Assembly: GCA_040905185.1 (NCBI GenBank)
Contig: JBBDRZ010000001.1
Span: 186,001-250,000 of the forward strand
DNA: 64,000 nucleotides
DNA from: DASTEQ01 sp040905185
GTDB taxonomy: Bacteria > Chloroflexota > Limnocylindria > QHBO01
Direction: 5' to 3'
Every line of letters starts with the position of its first letter. Positions within the stretch are counted from its first letter, which is position 1. Below the pieces are notes generated by a model. That model ran no database searches and was not told the DNA's origin. It saw only the letters and a list, made by a program, of their open reading frames with translations. A program made the position numbers and the translations under genes. Below, piece after piece: positions 8,075-15,177 of this stretch.

Positions 8075-8187
8075 TTCACGTGTGAGTCGCATCCCACGCG
8101 GGGCGGCCCTCGATCGCGGTGTCAGTCACCTGTGAATGCCATCCCGCACTGGGCGGCCCTCGATCGCGGTGTCAGTCACCTGTGAAT
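8075..8187 (-). repeat. phased palindrome array C (3 units, 49/50-bp period)
   Basis: Palindromes start at 8075 (ATTCACGTGTGAGT), 8124 (AGTCACCTGTGAAT) and 8174 (AGTCACCTGTGAAT). Read on the minus strand, both spacers match the second-type spacer of arrays A and B (consensus GAGGGCCGCCC followed by GGGATG), so array C is the same family in opposite orientation. It lies between the deoC stop and the vapB promoter, outside any gene. Confidence 0.85.
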
Positions 8188-8214
8188 GGGGCCGGGAAGG
8201 GTCGTCAGGGGGCC

Positions 8215-9174
8215 CTAGTCGATAGTGAAGTAGTCGCTCCCGCTGTAGCGCCCGGTGCGCTCTTTGCGGATCTGCATCAGCACGTCGTTCAGGAGGGTGG
8301 AGGCCCCGAACCGGAACCGGTCAGGCGTCATCCAGTCCGGACCCAGGGTCTCGTACAGGATGGTCAGGTAGGCGATCGCTTCACGGGAGGTGCGGATCCC
8401 GCCAGCCGGCTTCATGCCCACCGCGCGCCCGGTCTGGGCATGGAAGTCGCGGATGGCCTCCAGCATGACCAGTGTCACCGGCAGGGTCGAGGCGGGCTGG
8501 ACCTTGCCGGTGGAGGTCTTGATGAAGTCGGCCCCGGCGGCCATGGCCAGCACCGAGGCGCGGCGGACGTTGTCGTAGGTCTCCAGCTCCCCGGTCTCGA
8601 GGATCACCTTGAGGTGGGTGTCGCCACAGGCCTGCTTGACCGCGACGATCTCGTCGTAGACCTTGCCGTAGTCGCCAGCCAGGTACGCGCCGCGGTCCAT
8701 GACCATGTCGATCTCGTCGGCACCCGCGGAAAGCGCCTGCCGCACGTCCTCGAGCTTGACGGCCAGCGGCGCCTGACCCGACGGGAAGTAGGTCGTCACC
8801 GCGGCGACCTTCACGGGCGACCCGCGCAGGGCTTCCTTGGCCGGGCCGATCATGTTGGAGTACACGCACAGCGCGGCCACCGACGGGATGGTGGGGTCGG
8901 TGGGATCGGGGCGGACCGCCTTGCCGGCCAGGGCCCGGATCTTGCCCGGCGTGTCCTTCCCCTCCAGGGTGGTGAGATCGATCATCCGGATGGTCAGGTC
9001 CAGCGCCCAGAGCTTCGACTCGCGCTTGATGCTGCGTTTGGACAGCATGGCCGCGCGCTCCTCGATCCCGACCTGGTCCACCGCCCACACGCGCCCCAGC
9101 AGGTTGCCCAGGGCCTGGTGACGAGGAGCGCTCAGCCGCGCCGTCTTGCGGGGGGCCAACGAGGTTCGAGCCAC
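8215..9174 (-). CDS. deoC: deoxyribose-phosphate aldolase, long (animal-like) form
   Basis: Class I aldolase that splits 2-deoxyribose 5-phosphate into acetaldehyde and glyceraldehyde 3-phosphate during deoxynucleoside breakdown. The Schiff-base lysine is in DFIKTSTGK; a second conserved lysine is in GMKPAGGIR. The protein has 319 residues, close to animal DERA and longer than the common bacterial form because of an N-terminal extension of ~60 residues. It starts with GTG at 9174; TATCAT lies 7 nt upstream, suggesting a leaderless transcript. The acetaldehyde product could feed the ALDH pair at 3165-5674. Confidence 0.93.
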   Translation of the reverse strand: MARTSLAPRKTARLSAPRHQALGNLLGRVWAVDQVGIEERAAMLSKRSIKRESKLWALDLTIRMIDLTTLEGKDTPGKIRALAGKAVRPDPTDPTIPSVAALCVYSNMIGPAKEALRGSPVKVAAVTTYFPSGQAPLAVKLEDVRQALSAGADEIDMVMDRGAYLAGDYGKVYDEIVAVKQACGDTHLKVILETGELETYDNVRRASVLAMAAGADFIKTSTGKVQPASTLPVTLVMLEAIRDFHAQTGRAVGMKPAGGIRTSREAIAYLTILYETLGPDWMTPDRFRFGASTLLNDVLMQIRKERTGRYSGSDYFTID

Positions 9175-9181
9175 GGAGCCG

Positions 9182-9197
9182 ATGATACGCTCTGCCG
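9182..9197. promoter_or_regulatory. divergent leaderless promoters between deoC and the 9198 gene
   Basis: Only 23 bp separate two GTG starts. On the plus strand TACGCT (9186-9191) ends 6 nt before GTG 9198. On the minus strand TATCAT (9187-9182) ends 7 nt before GTG 9174. The two boxes overlap, so the promoters are likely to compete. Confidence 0.45.
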
Positions 9198-9590
9198 GTG
9201 GGCACTCCCGCTGAGCCGCCGGGTGGGTCGGCCATGCCGCTGGTCTACTGCCTGACCCGGGATCGGGAGCTGGCGAGCATCCTCGACGATCGGCTCCATG
9301 GCGCGCTCGTCTTCTTCTACAACGACGCGGCCCGCCTCCACCACGCGCTTGTGCTGCGGGCGCCCGATCTGGTAGTCATCGACACCGGGGCGATCCGGCC
9401 CGAGTTCGGCGACGCGGGCCTGGGACCGGTGGTGGCGTTCGTCCGGGAGCGGGCGGCGACCGCCCGGATCGCGGTGCGGCCGGGATCAGGCGCCGACTGG
9501 CTGGTGGGAGCCGAGGCGGGGGTGGGTGCGGTGATGCTGCCGGTGGGCGCCGTCGCGTGCGCCGAGGCGGTGGTCGCGCTCAGTCGCTGA
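9198..9590 (+). CDS. hypothetical protein resembling a degenerate receiver domain
   Basis: A 130-residue alpha/beta protein. The pattern LVYCLTRDRELASIL, then DLVVIDTGA in the position of the phospho-acceptor strand, then ARIAV and a C-terminal helix, resembles a response-regulator receiver fold, but the usual acidic pair and the Lys are not evident. Function unknown. The GTG at 9198 is favoured by the -10-like box 6 nt upstream; an ATG 12 codons in (9234) is the alternative. The 3' end overlaps the convergent sodX gene by 11 nt. Confidence 0.55.
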   Translation: MGTPAEPPGGSAMPLVYCLTRDRELASILDDRLHGALVFFYNDAARLHHALVLRAPDLVVIDTGAIRPEFGDAGLGPVVAFVRERAATARIAVRPGSGADWLVGAEAGVGAVMLPVGAVACAEAVVALSR

Positions 9591-10020
9591 CGGCGCTCGC
9601 CGCCGGAATGAGGCCCGCCCGGGCCAGCGGCCAGTATCGAATCGCGGCCCGGGCCCGCACCGATGTCAGCGGAACGGCGCCAAACCGACGTGAGTCGGTG
9701 CTGCGGGCGGCATCCCCGCGGAGAGAGACCCGCCCGTCGGCCACGGCCGCGACTCGCTTGACGAGCTCGCGTTTCGGAGCGCGGGGATCGGGTGCGACGA
9801 CCACTTCCCCGACCTGTGGCGGCCGTCGGCGGTAGGTCCAGGTCTCGACCAGCAGACGGTCGCCCGGTCGAAGGGTCGGGATCATGGAGCGCCCGGAGAC
9901 CTCGACCGCATCCAGGTGGCTCAGCACCCGCCGACCCAGGAAGCCGAGGCCCACGCTGACCGCGGCCGCGCTGGCGGCGCCGACGATCCAGATCGGCCGC
10001 GCCATGACCGGGCGGATCAC
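9580..10020 (-). CDS. sodX: nickel-type superoxide dismutase maturation protease
   Basis: An S26 (signal-peptidase-like) membrane protease of 146 residues. One N-terminal membrane anchor (about residues 10-30) is followed by the catalytic Ser in SGRSMIPTLRPGDRLL and the Lys in KRELVKRVAAV. In nickel SOD operons this enzyme removes the propeptide so that the mature N-terminus begins with the Ni-binding His. The GTG at 10020 overlaps the sodN TGA (GTGA), which fixes the start; an ATG five codons later is an alternative. Confidence 0.88.
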   Translation of the reverse strand: MIRPVMARPIWIVGAASAAAVSVGLGFLGRRVLSHLDAVEVSGRSMIPTLRPGDRLLVETWTYRRRPPQVGEVVVAPDPRAPKRELVKRVAAVADGRVSLRGDAARSTDSRRFGAVPLTSVRARAAIRYWPLARAGLIPAASAVSD

Positions 10021-10436
10021 TGGACCCGGGTCTTTTCCGGACCCCCGGTCGCCTTCCACATCTCTCCGATGCGATCGATCATGGTCAGCAGCTTCCGCGC
10101 TTCCTCGACCTCGAGCGAACCCTTGACCGCGGACGCCTGCTTGGCGGCATTCCAGAACGTGTCATGGAGATCTGGATACTTCTCAAGGTGCGCAGGCTTG
10201 AAATAGTCGTGCCACAGGTCGTCGAGGTGGTCAATCACGAGATCGGCGCGCTGTTCCTTGATATGGATGCATCGTGCGCGGAAATGGCGGTCATCGCTGG
10301 CGGCGTACTTCTCCAGGATCCGCAGGCAAGACTCGGCCTCGATCCGCGCCTGATCGGGGTCATAAATGCCGCACGGCAGGTCGCAATGCGCCGACACGCG
10401 GCGGGTGGGGTGGATGAGACGGTGCATGGTCAGCAT
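10017..10436 (-). CDS. sodN: nickel superoxide dismutase precursor
   Basis: Cytoplasmic Ni-SOD, a hexameric enzyme that disproportionates superoxide. After a ~16-residue propeptide the protein carries the nickel hook HCDLPCGIYDP; its His1, Cys2 and Cys6 bind nickel once the propeptide has been cut. The mature part is ~123 residues, somewhat longer than classical enzymes (~117). CATACT lies 6 nt before the ATG at 10436, again a leaderless arrangement. It is coupled to the maturation protease gene by a 4-nt overlap. No nickel transporter or Fur-type regulator is visible nearby. Confidence 0.95.
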   Translation of the reverse strand: MLTMHRLIHPTRRVSAHCDLPCGIYDPDQARIEAESCLRILEKYAASDDRHFRARCIHIKEQRADLVIDHLDDLWHDYFKPAHLEKYPDLHDTFWNAAKQASAVKGSLEVEEARKLLTMIDRIGEMWKATGGPEKTRVQ

Positions 10437-10505
10437 GGGCCCAGTATGCGCCCACGCACTGCGCCACCGGATTGCGGCGGAATGCCATTCGATTGCAGGA
10501 ACGAA

Positions 10506-11087
10506 TCAGAAGCGGGCAGCCCAATACTTCTGCACCGTCAACACGACCCCCGCGCCAAGCGCGGCCAGGACGACGCCGACCACCACGACTCCGGTCCAGT
10601 CCAGCGGGTAGTGGCTCGAGCCGGCCATGAAGAACAGCATCGGGAACGACAGCGCGAAGTTCGTGCGCGACGCCAACAGGGTGTTCCGTGGCCACGCCGG
10701 GTCCGGTGTCTCCCCGGCCGCCATGGCCGCAAGCACGCGCCGCTGATTGGGCCAGATGATGGCCCACACGTTGAACAGCATGACCAGGCCCAACATGGAG
10801 CCCGCGAAGATCGTGATCTCGGTGTTGCTGCCAAACAGGTTGCCGTCCTGCCAGTACAGGCCCCAAATCAGGAGCAGGCCGGCCGCGACGGTGACCACCG
10901 CCGACCAGCGGAACCAGGCCAGGGCGCGGGTGAAGAGGGGTGGGTTGACCTGGCCCTTCAGGGATCCGTCCAGGACCTTCTGGAACGGCAGGTTGACCAG
11001 GTTGAACCAATACAGCAGACCGATCCAGGTTATCCCGGCCACGAAGTGGACCCAGCGCAGCCCGATCAGGACCTCCGGCGTGAACAT
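10506..11087 (-). CDS. PuuD-like (urate hydroxylase N-domain) membrane protein
   Basis: An integral membrane protein of 193 residues with five or six helices. The opening GLRWVHFVAGITWIGLLYW matches the DUF989/PuuD membrane domain, the part of the cytochrome-c-linked urate hydroxylase that sits in the membrane. The C-terminal cytochrome c domain of true PuuD is absent, so urate oxidation cannot be claimed; the conserved histidines may instead bind haem for another redox role. A GGAGGAGAAGGAG tract before the ATG at 11087 is a strong ribosome site. It lies just downstream of fabG on the same strand and may be read from the fatty-acid operon. Confidence 0.7.
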   Translation of the reverse strand: MFTPEVLIGLRWVHFVAGITWIGLLYWFNLVNLPFQKVLDGSLKGQVNPPLFTRALAWFRWSAVVTVAAGLLLIWGLYWQDGNLFGSNTEITIFAGSMLGLVMLFNVWAIIWPNQRRVLAAMAAGETPDPAWPRNTLLASRTNFALSFPMLFFMAGSSHYPLDWTGVVVVGVVLAALGAGVVLTVQKYWAARF

Positions 11088-11110
11088 CGGCTCTCCTTCT
11101 CCTCCTGTCC

Positions 11111-11866
11111 TCAGCTTCCCATCGCGATGCCGCCGTCCACCCCCAGCACCTGGCCGGTGACGAAGCCTGATTCATCGCTCGCGAAATAGACGGCGGCGGC
11201 GGCGACGTCCTCTACCTTCCCGATTTTGCCCATAGCCGTGATCTGCAGGATGGCCTGCGTCGCCGCCTCCGGCATCCCGATCAGGATGTCGGTATCGATG
11301 AGCCCCGGCGCAATCGCGTTGCAGGTGATGTTCCGGCTTGCCAGCTCGCGTGCCGTCGTCTTGGTCAGACCGATGAGGCCCGCCTTGGCCGCCACGTAGT
11401 TGGCCTGGCCGGCGTTCCCGATCCGACCCGCCACGCTGGACATGTTGATGATCCGGCCATGGCGGGCCTTCATCATCGGCCGGGCCACGGCCCGGGTCAT
11501 CCAGAACGGCCCCGACAGGTTGGTGTCGATGACCGCGTCCCAGTCCTCCGCATCCATCCGGATGAGGAGGTCGTCGCGGGTGATGCCCGCGTTATTGACC
11601 AGGATGTCGACCTTGCCGAACGCGTCCAGCGCAGCCTTGACGATCGCCTCGCAGGCCTCGCGTCCGTCCGCCGTGCTGCCCTGGACCGCGATCGCGCGGC
11701 GGCCCATGGCCGTGATCTCGCCCACCACCTCGTCGGCGGCGGCGGCGCTCTCGCGGTAGTTGACCACCACGTCGGCGCCCTGCTGTGCGAAGGCCAGTGC
11801 CATCGCCCGGCCCAGACCCCGGCTGGCACCCGTGACCAGCGCCACCCGACCGGCGAGGTCGAACAT
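11111..11866 (-). CDS. fabG: 3-oxoacyl-[ACP] reductase
   Basis: A short-chain dehydrogenase (251 aa) that reduces 3-oxoacyl-ACP with NADPH. It shows TGASRGLG for the cofactor, NNAG, the Ser of NMSSVAG, and the catalytic YVAAK. VTGQVLGVDGG near the end is typical of FabG. The ATG at 11866 shares one base with the fabH TGA (TGATG), so it is translated by coupling. It is the last gene of the acc-fab operon. Other SDR activities cannot be excluded by sequence alone, but the operon makes FabG very likely. Confidence 0.93.
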   Translation of the reverse strand: MFDLAGRVALVTGASRGLGRAMALAFAQQGADVVVNYRESAAAADEVVGEITAMGRRAIAVQGSTADGREACEAIVKAALDAFGKVDILVNNAGITRDDLLIRMDAEDWDAVIDTNLSGPFWMTRAVARPMMKARHGRIINMSSVAGRIGNAGQANYVAAKAGLIGLTKTTARELASRNITCNAIAPGLIDTDILIGMPEAATQAILQITAMGKIGKVEDVAAAAVYFASDESGFVTGQVLGVDGGIAMGS

Positions 11867-12942
11867 CAGGCGCTGGCGGCCGCCACCGGCTCGCGGCGCG
11901 GTTGCCCGGCGCGGGTCTGCTCGCCGGGGGCGAGGAACGCGCGCGCGGGATCGGCGGTCCACTCGACCACTGCTGCGCCGGCCGTATAGCCCGCGCCGAA
12001 GGCGCCCATCAGGAGTCGATCCCCGATCTGCACCCGTCCGCCGGCGACCGCCTCGACCAGGGCCATCGGTACCGAGGCGGCCGAGGTGTTCCCGTATCGG
12101 TCGAGGTTGACGTAGACCTTGTCGCCGGAAATGCCGAGCAGGTCGCGCACACTCTCCAGGATGCGCAGGTTGGCCTGGTGATAGAGGAACAGGTCGACGT
12201 CATCCATGCGCAGTCCGGCAGCGGCCACCGCCGCCCGGGTCGATTCGGCTAGCTGCCGGGTGGCGTATCGGTACACCTCTTTGCCGGCCATGCGCAGGAA
12301 TTGGAGCCCCCCGTCTAGCGTCTCGGCGGAGAGCGGGTGGGCGGTGCCGCCGCCCGGAATGATGATCCCGTCGGCCCCTGTCCCATCGGTGAACAGCTGC
12401 CAGCCAAGCAGGCCGCCAGGGGCCTCGGAGGCGGACAGGACCACTGCGCCCGCCCCGTCGCCGAACAGGACGCACGTGTTGCGATCGGTCCAATCCAGGT
12501 AGCGGCTCAGCAGGTCGACACCCACCACGAGCACCTGGCGGTACATACCGCTGCCGATGAAGCCGGCCCCGGTGGCCAGTCCGAACACGAACCCGGTGCA
12601 GGCCGCGTTGAGGTCGAACCCGGCGGCGCGCTTTGCGCCCAGGTCGCGAGCCACCAGCGGCCCGGTGGCGGGCATCAGGTAGTCGGGGCTGGCGGTGGCC
12701 ACGATCACGAGATCCAGATCCGACGGGTCCAGTCCGGCCACCGCCAGCGCGTCGCGGCCGGCATTGGTGGCCAGGGTGGCGGACGTCTCGTCGTCCGCGG
12801 CGATGCGCCGCTCGCGGATCCCGGTCCGGCTCACGATCCACTCGTCGGACGTGTCCACGATCTTCGACAACTCGTCGTTTGTGAGCACCTTGGACGGCGC
12901 GTACATCCCCCACCCGGTGATGACGGCCTGGGTCGACGTCAT
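11866..12942 (-). CDS. fabH: 3-oxoacyl-[ACP] synthase III
   Basis: Condenses an acyl-CoA primer with malonyl-ACP to start fatty-acid synthesis. The catalytic triad is visible: Cys in NAACTGF, His in YHQANLRI, Asn in YGNTSAAS. The length of 358 aa is slightly above the usual ~320 because of a ~25-residue Ala/Arg/Pro-rich C-terminal tail. The start is the ATG at 12942, overlapping the TGA of accB by 4 nt. A much longer open frame through fabH continues upstream to 14130 but only shadows fabF. Confidence 0.95.
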   Translation of the reverse strand: MTSTQAVITGWGMYAPSKVLTNDELSKIVDTSDEWIVSRTGIRERRIAADDETSATLATNAGRDALAVAGLDPSDLDLVIVATASPDYLMPATGPLVARDLGAKRAAGFDLNAACTGFVFGLATGAGFIGSGMYRQVLVVGVDLLSRYLDWTDRNTCVLFGDGAGAVVLSASEAPGGLLGWQLFTDGTGADGIIIPGGGTAHPLSAETLDGGLQFLRMAGKEVYRYATRQLAESTRAAVAAAGLRMDDVDLFLYHQANLRILESVRDLLGISGDKVYVNLDRYGNTSAASVPMALVEAVAGGRVQIGDRLLMGAFGAGYTAGAAVVEWTADPARAFLAPGEQTRAGQPRREPVAAASA

Positions 12943-13364
12943 GCCAGTCGGACCTCGAACAGCGGCTGCTGGCGCTTCACCAGCATCCCATTGTCGGCCA
13001 TGACGCGGCTCACCGTGCCCGCCACGTCGGACTTGATCTCGTTGAACAGCTTCATGGCCTCGATCAGGCCCACCACCTGTCCCACCGACACCTCGCCCTC
13101 GAGCACCAGGTACGGGCGGGCCCCCGGCGACGGGGCCGGATACCAGACCCCGGTCAGGGGGGCGGTGATGAACTGATGGCCGGGCGCGGCTTCGCCGAAC
13201 GGGGTGGTGGGCGTGGCCGGGGACGTCGCCGGCCCGGCGGGCGGGCGGGGACGCGCCAGGCGGACCGTGATCCCGCCGACCTCGACCTCCATCTCGGCCA
13301 GCCCGCTGTCCAGGAACGGGCCGGTCAGGGCGTCGACCGCGTCCAGGATCGGATCGTTGGCCAT
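12939..13364 (-). CDS. accB: acetyl-CoA carboxylase biotin carboxyl carrier protein
   Basis: A 141-residue BCCP. The C-terminal biotinyl domain (about residues 60-141) contains GLIEAMKLFNEI, with the lysine that carries biotin, and the preceding Pro/Ala-rich linker is typical. The N-terminal ~45 residues are the helical/beta segment common to BCCPs. It lies between fabF and fabH, away from accC. A second BCCP-like protein without the biotin lysine is encoded at 16542-17006. It is biotinylated by the BirA at the head of the operon (inference). Confidence 0.93.
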   Translation of the reverse strand: MANDPILDAVDALTGPFLDSGLAEMEVEVGGITVRLARPRPPAGPATSPATPTTPFGEAAPGHQFITAPLTGVWYPAPSPGARPYLVLEGEVSVGQVVGLIEAMKLFNEIKSDVAGTVSRVMADNGMLVKRQQPLFEVRLA

Positions 13365-13367
13365 CGG

Positions 13368-14663
13368 TCAGTCCCCATCCCAGCGCCGGAAGACGAGGGT
13401 CGCGTTGTGCCCGCCGAACCCGAACGCATTGCTCATGGCGGTGGCGATGGGCGCCAGCCGAGCCACGTTGGGCACGTAGTCGAGGTCGCACTCGGGGTCG
13501 GGTGTTTCGAGGTTGATGGTGGGCGGGAGGATCCCCGTCTCCAGGGCCCGGACGCAGGCCACGGCCTCGATGCCGCCCCCCGCGCCCATCAGGTGCCCGG
13601 TCATGGACTTCGTGCTGCTGATCGGGACCCGATACGCATCGTCGCCGAAGACGGTCTTGATGGCCGCCGTCTCGGCCGGGTCGTTGGGCGGGGTCGATGT
13701 CCCGTGGGCGTTGATGTAGCCCAGCTCTTCGGGCGCCAGTCCGGCGTCGGCCAGCGCGATCCGCATGCTCGCCGCGGCGCCGCGTCCGCCGGGTGCGGGG
13801 AGGGTCACGTGGGAGGCATCGTCCGACGCGCCATATCCGATGAACTCGGCGCGGATCCGCGCCCCGCGCGCCCTGGCGTGCTCGAGCTCCTCCAGGACGA
13901 GCATCCCGGCGCCGTCGGCGATCACGAACCCGTCGCGGTCGACGTCGAAGGGGCGCGAGGCGTGGGTCGGGTCGTCGTTGCGCTTGGTGGACAGGGCGCG
14001 CATGGCACAGAACGCGGCCACCACCATCTCGCAGATGGCCGCCTCCGAGCCGCCGGCCAGCATGACGTCGGCGTCGCCGCGGCGGATGATGCCCGCCGCC
14101 TCGCCCAGCGCGTGGTTGCTCGAGGCACAAGCGCTGACGGTGGCGTAATTCGGACCCCGAGCGTTGGCACTGATGGCCACGTGGCCGGCGGCGGTGTCGG
14201 TGAGCATGTTCAGCAGGGTGAACGGACCCACCCGCTCGATGCCGTCCGTCATCGCCTCCTGAATGTCGCGCACCATGGAGCCGATGCCACCGATCCCGGT
14301 GGCCACGATCGCGCCGGTGCGGTCCGCCTCGGCCTCGTCCACGATCGGGATCGGGATCCCGGCATCGGTCAGGGCTTCAACGGTGGCTGCCCAGGCGAAG
14401 TGGACGACGCGGTCATGGCGCCGCACGTCCTTCCGATCCATGACCGTGGTCGGATCGAAGTCGCGAACCTCGCCCCCCACCTGCGAGGGGACGCGGCCGG
14501 GATCGAAGCCCGCGATGCGTCGGATGCCGCTCCGACCGCTGACCAGGCCGTCCCAGTAGGTGGCCACGTCATTGCCGAGCGGGGTGACGGCGCCCAGGCC
14601 GGTGACGACGACTCGTCGCTCGCCGCGCTCCTCCGAGCTGGGCTGCGGCGCGCGATCAGCCAC
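13368..14663 (-). CDS. fabF: 3-oxoacyl-[ACP] synthase II
   Basis: The elongating ketosynthase (431 aa). The thiolase-fold catalytic residues are Cys in VSACASSNHAL, His in INAHGTSTPPND and His in STKSMTGHLMGAGG. FGFGGHNATLVF near the C-terminus is also canonical. It overlaps the fabZ 3' end by 8 nt and precedes accB by 3 nt. The first ~15 residues are a poorly conserved charged leader. Confidence 0.95.
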   Translation of the reverse strand: MADRAPQPSSEERGERRVVVTGLGAVTPLGNDVATYWDGLVSGRSGIRRIAGFDPGRVPSQVGGEVRDFDPTTVMDRKDVRRHDRVVHFAWAATVEALTDAGIPIPIVDEAEADRTGAIVATGIGGIGSMVRDIQEAMTDGIERVGPFTLLNMLTDTAAGHVAISANARGPNYATVSACASSNHALGEAAGIIRRGDADVMLAGGSEAAICEMVVAAFCAMRALSTKRNDDPTHASRPFDVDRDGFVIADGAGMLVLEELEHARARGARIRAEFIGYGASDDASHVTLPAPGGRGAAASMRIALADAGLAPEELGYINAHGTSTPPNDPAETAAIKTVFGDDAYRVPISSTKSMTGHLMGAGGGIEAVACVRALETGILPPTINLETPDPECDLDYVPNVARLAPIATAMSNAFGFGGHNATLVFRRWDGD

Positions 14664-15168
14664 CGGTCAGTCGCCCTCCGGCGATGTCCTGGTCACGGGG
14701 CATGATGAACGACAGGGTGGCCTCGACCGCCAGCTCGCCATCGACCGTTGCGACGGCCCGGGCGCGGCCCGACACGCGGCCGAGCTTCTCGACCGTGATC
14801 TCCAGGCGCAGGGTGTCACCGGGGACCACGATGCGGCGGAAGCGGCAGTCGTCGATGCCCGCGAACAGGACCAGCTTGCCGCGGTTTGCGGGGAAGGACA
14901 GGACGGCCACCGCGCCGGCCTGGGCCAGGGATTCGACCAGCAGCACGCCGGGCATGATCGGGCGACCGGGGAAGTGGCCGGTGAACTGCGGCTCGTTGGC
15001 CGTCACGTTCCGTATCGCCACGACCCGCTGACCCGGCTCGATCTCGACCACGCGGTCGATGAGGAGGAAGGGGTAGCGGTGGGGCAGGATGGTCATGATG
15101 TCCGCCGCCTCCCAGGGCAGCGGCGGCAGCTCGGGGTCCGGGAGCGCTGGGGCGCGATCGGTCGACAT
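14656..15168 (-). CDS. fabZ: 3-hydroxyacyl-[ACP] dehydratase
   Basis: A hot-dog-fold dehydratase of 170 residues. The catalytic His lies in LPHRYPFLLIDRV and the Glu in PGVLLVESLAQAGA; FTGHFPGRPIMPG precedes the latter. The N-terminal ~24 residues are an acidic, Pro-rich extension. The gene starts 9 nt after the accC stop and overlaps fabF by 8 nt. Confidence 0.95.
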   Translation of the reverse strand: MSTDRAPALPDPELPPLPWEAADIMTILPHRYPFLLIDRVVEIEPGQRVVAIRNVTANEPQFTGHFPGRPIMPGVLLVESLAQAGAVAVLSFPANRGKLVLFAGIDDCRFRRIVVPGDTLRLEITVEKLGRVSGRARAVATVDGELAVEATLSFIMPRDQDIAGGRLTGG

Positions 15169-15177
15169 CGGTTTCTC

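Noticed and set aside
11866..14130. 754-residue open frame joined to fabH
   Set aside because: Only the last 358 residues are FabH; the upstream part reads through accB and fabF in the wrong frame and has no domain.
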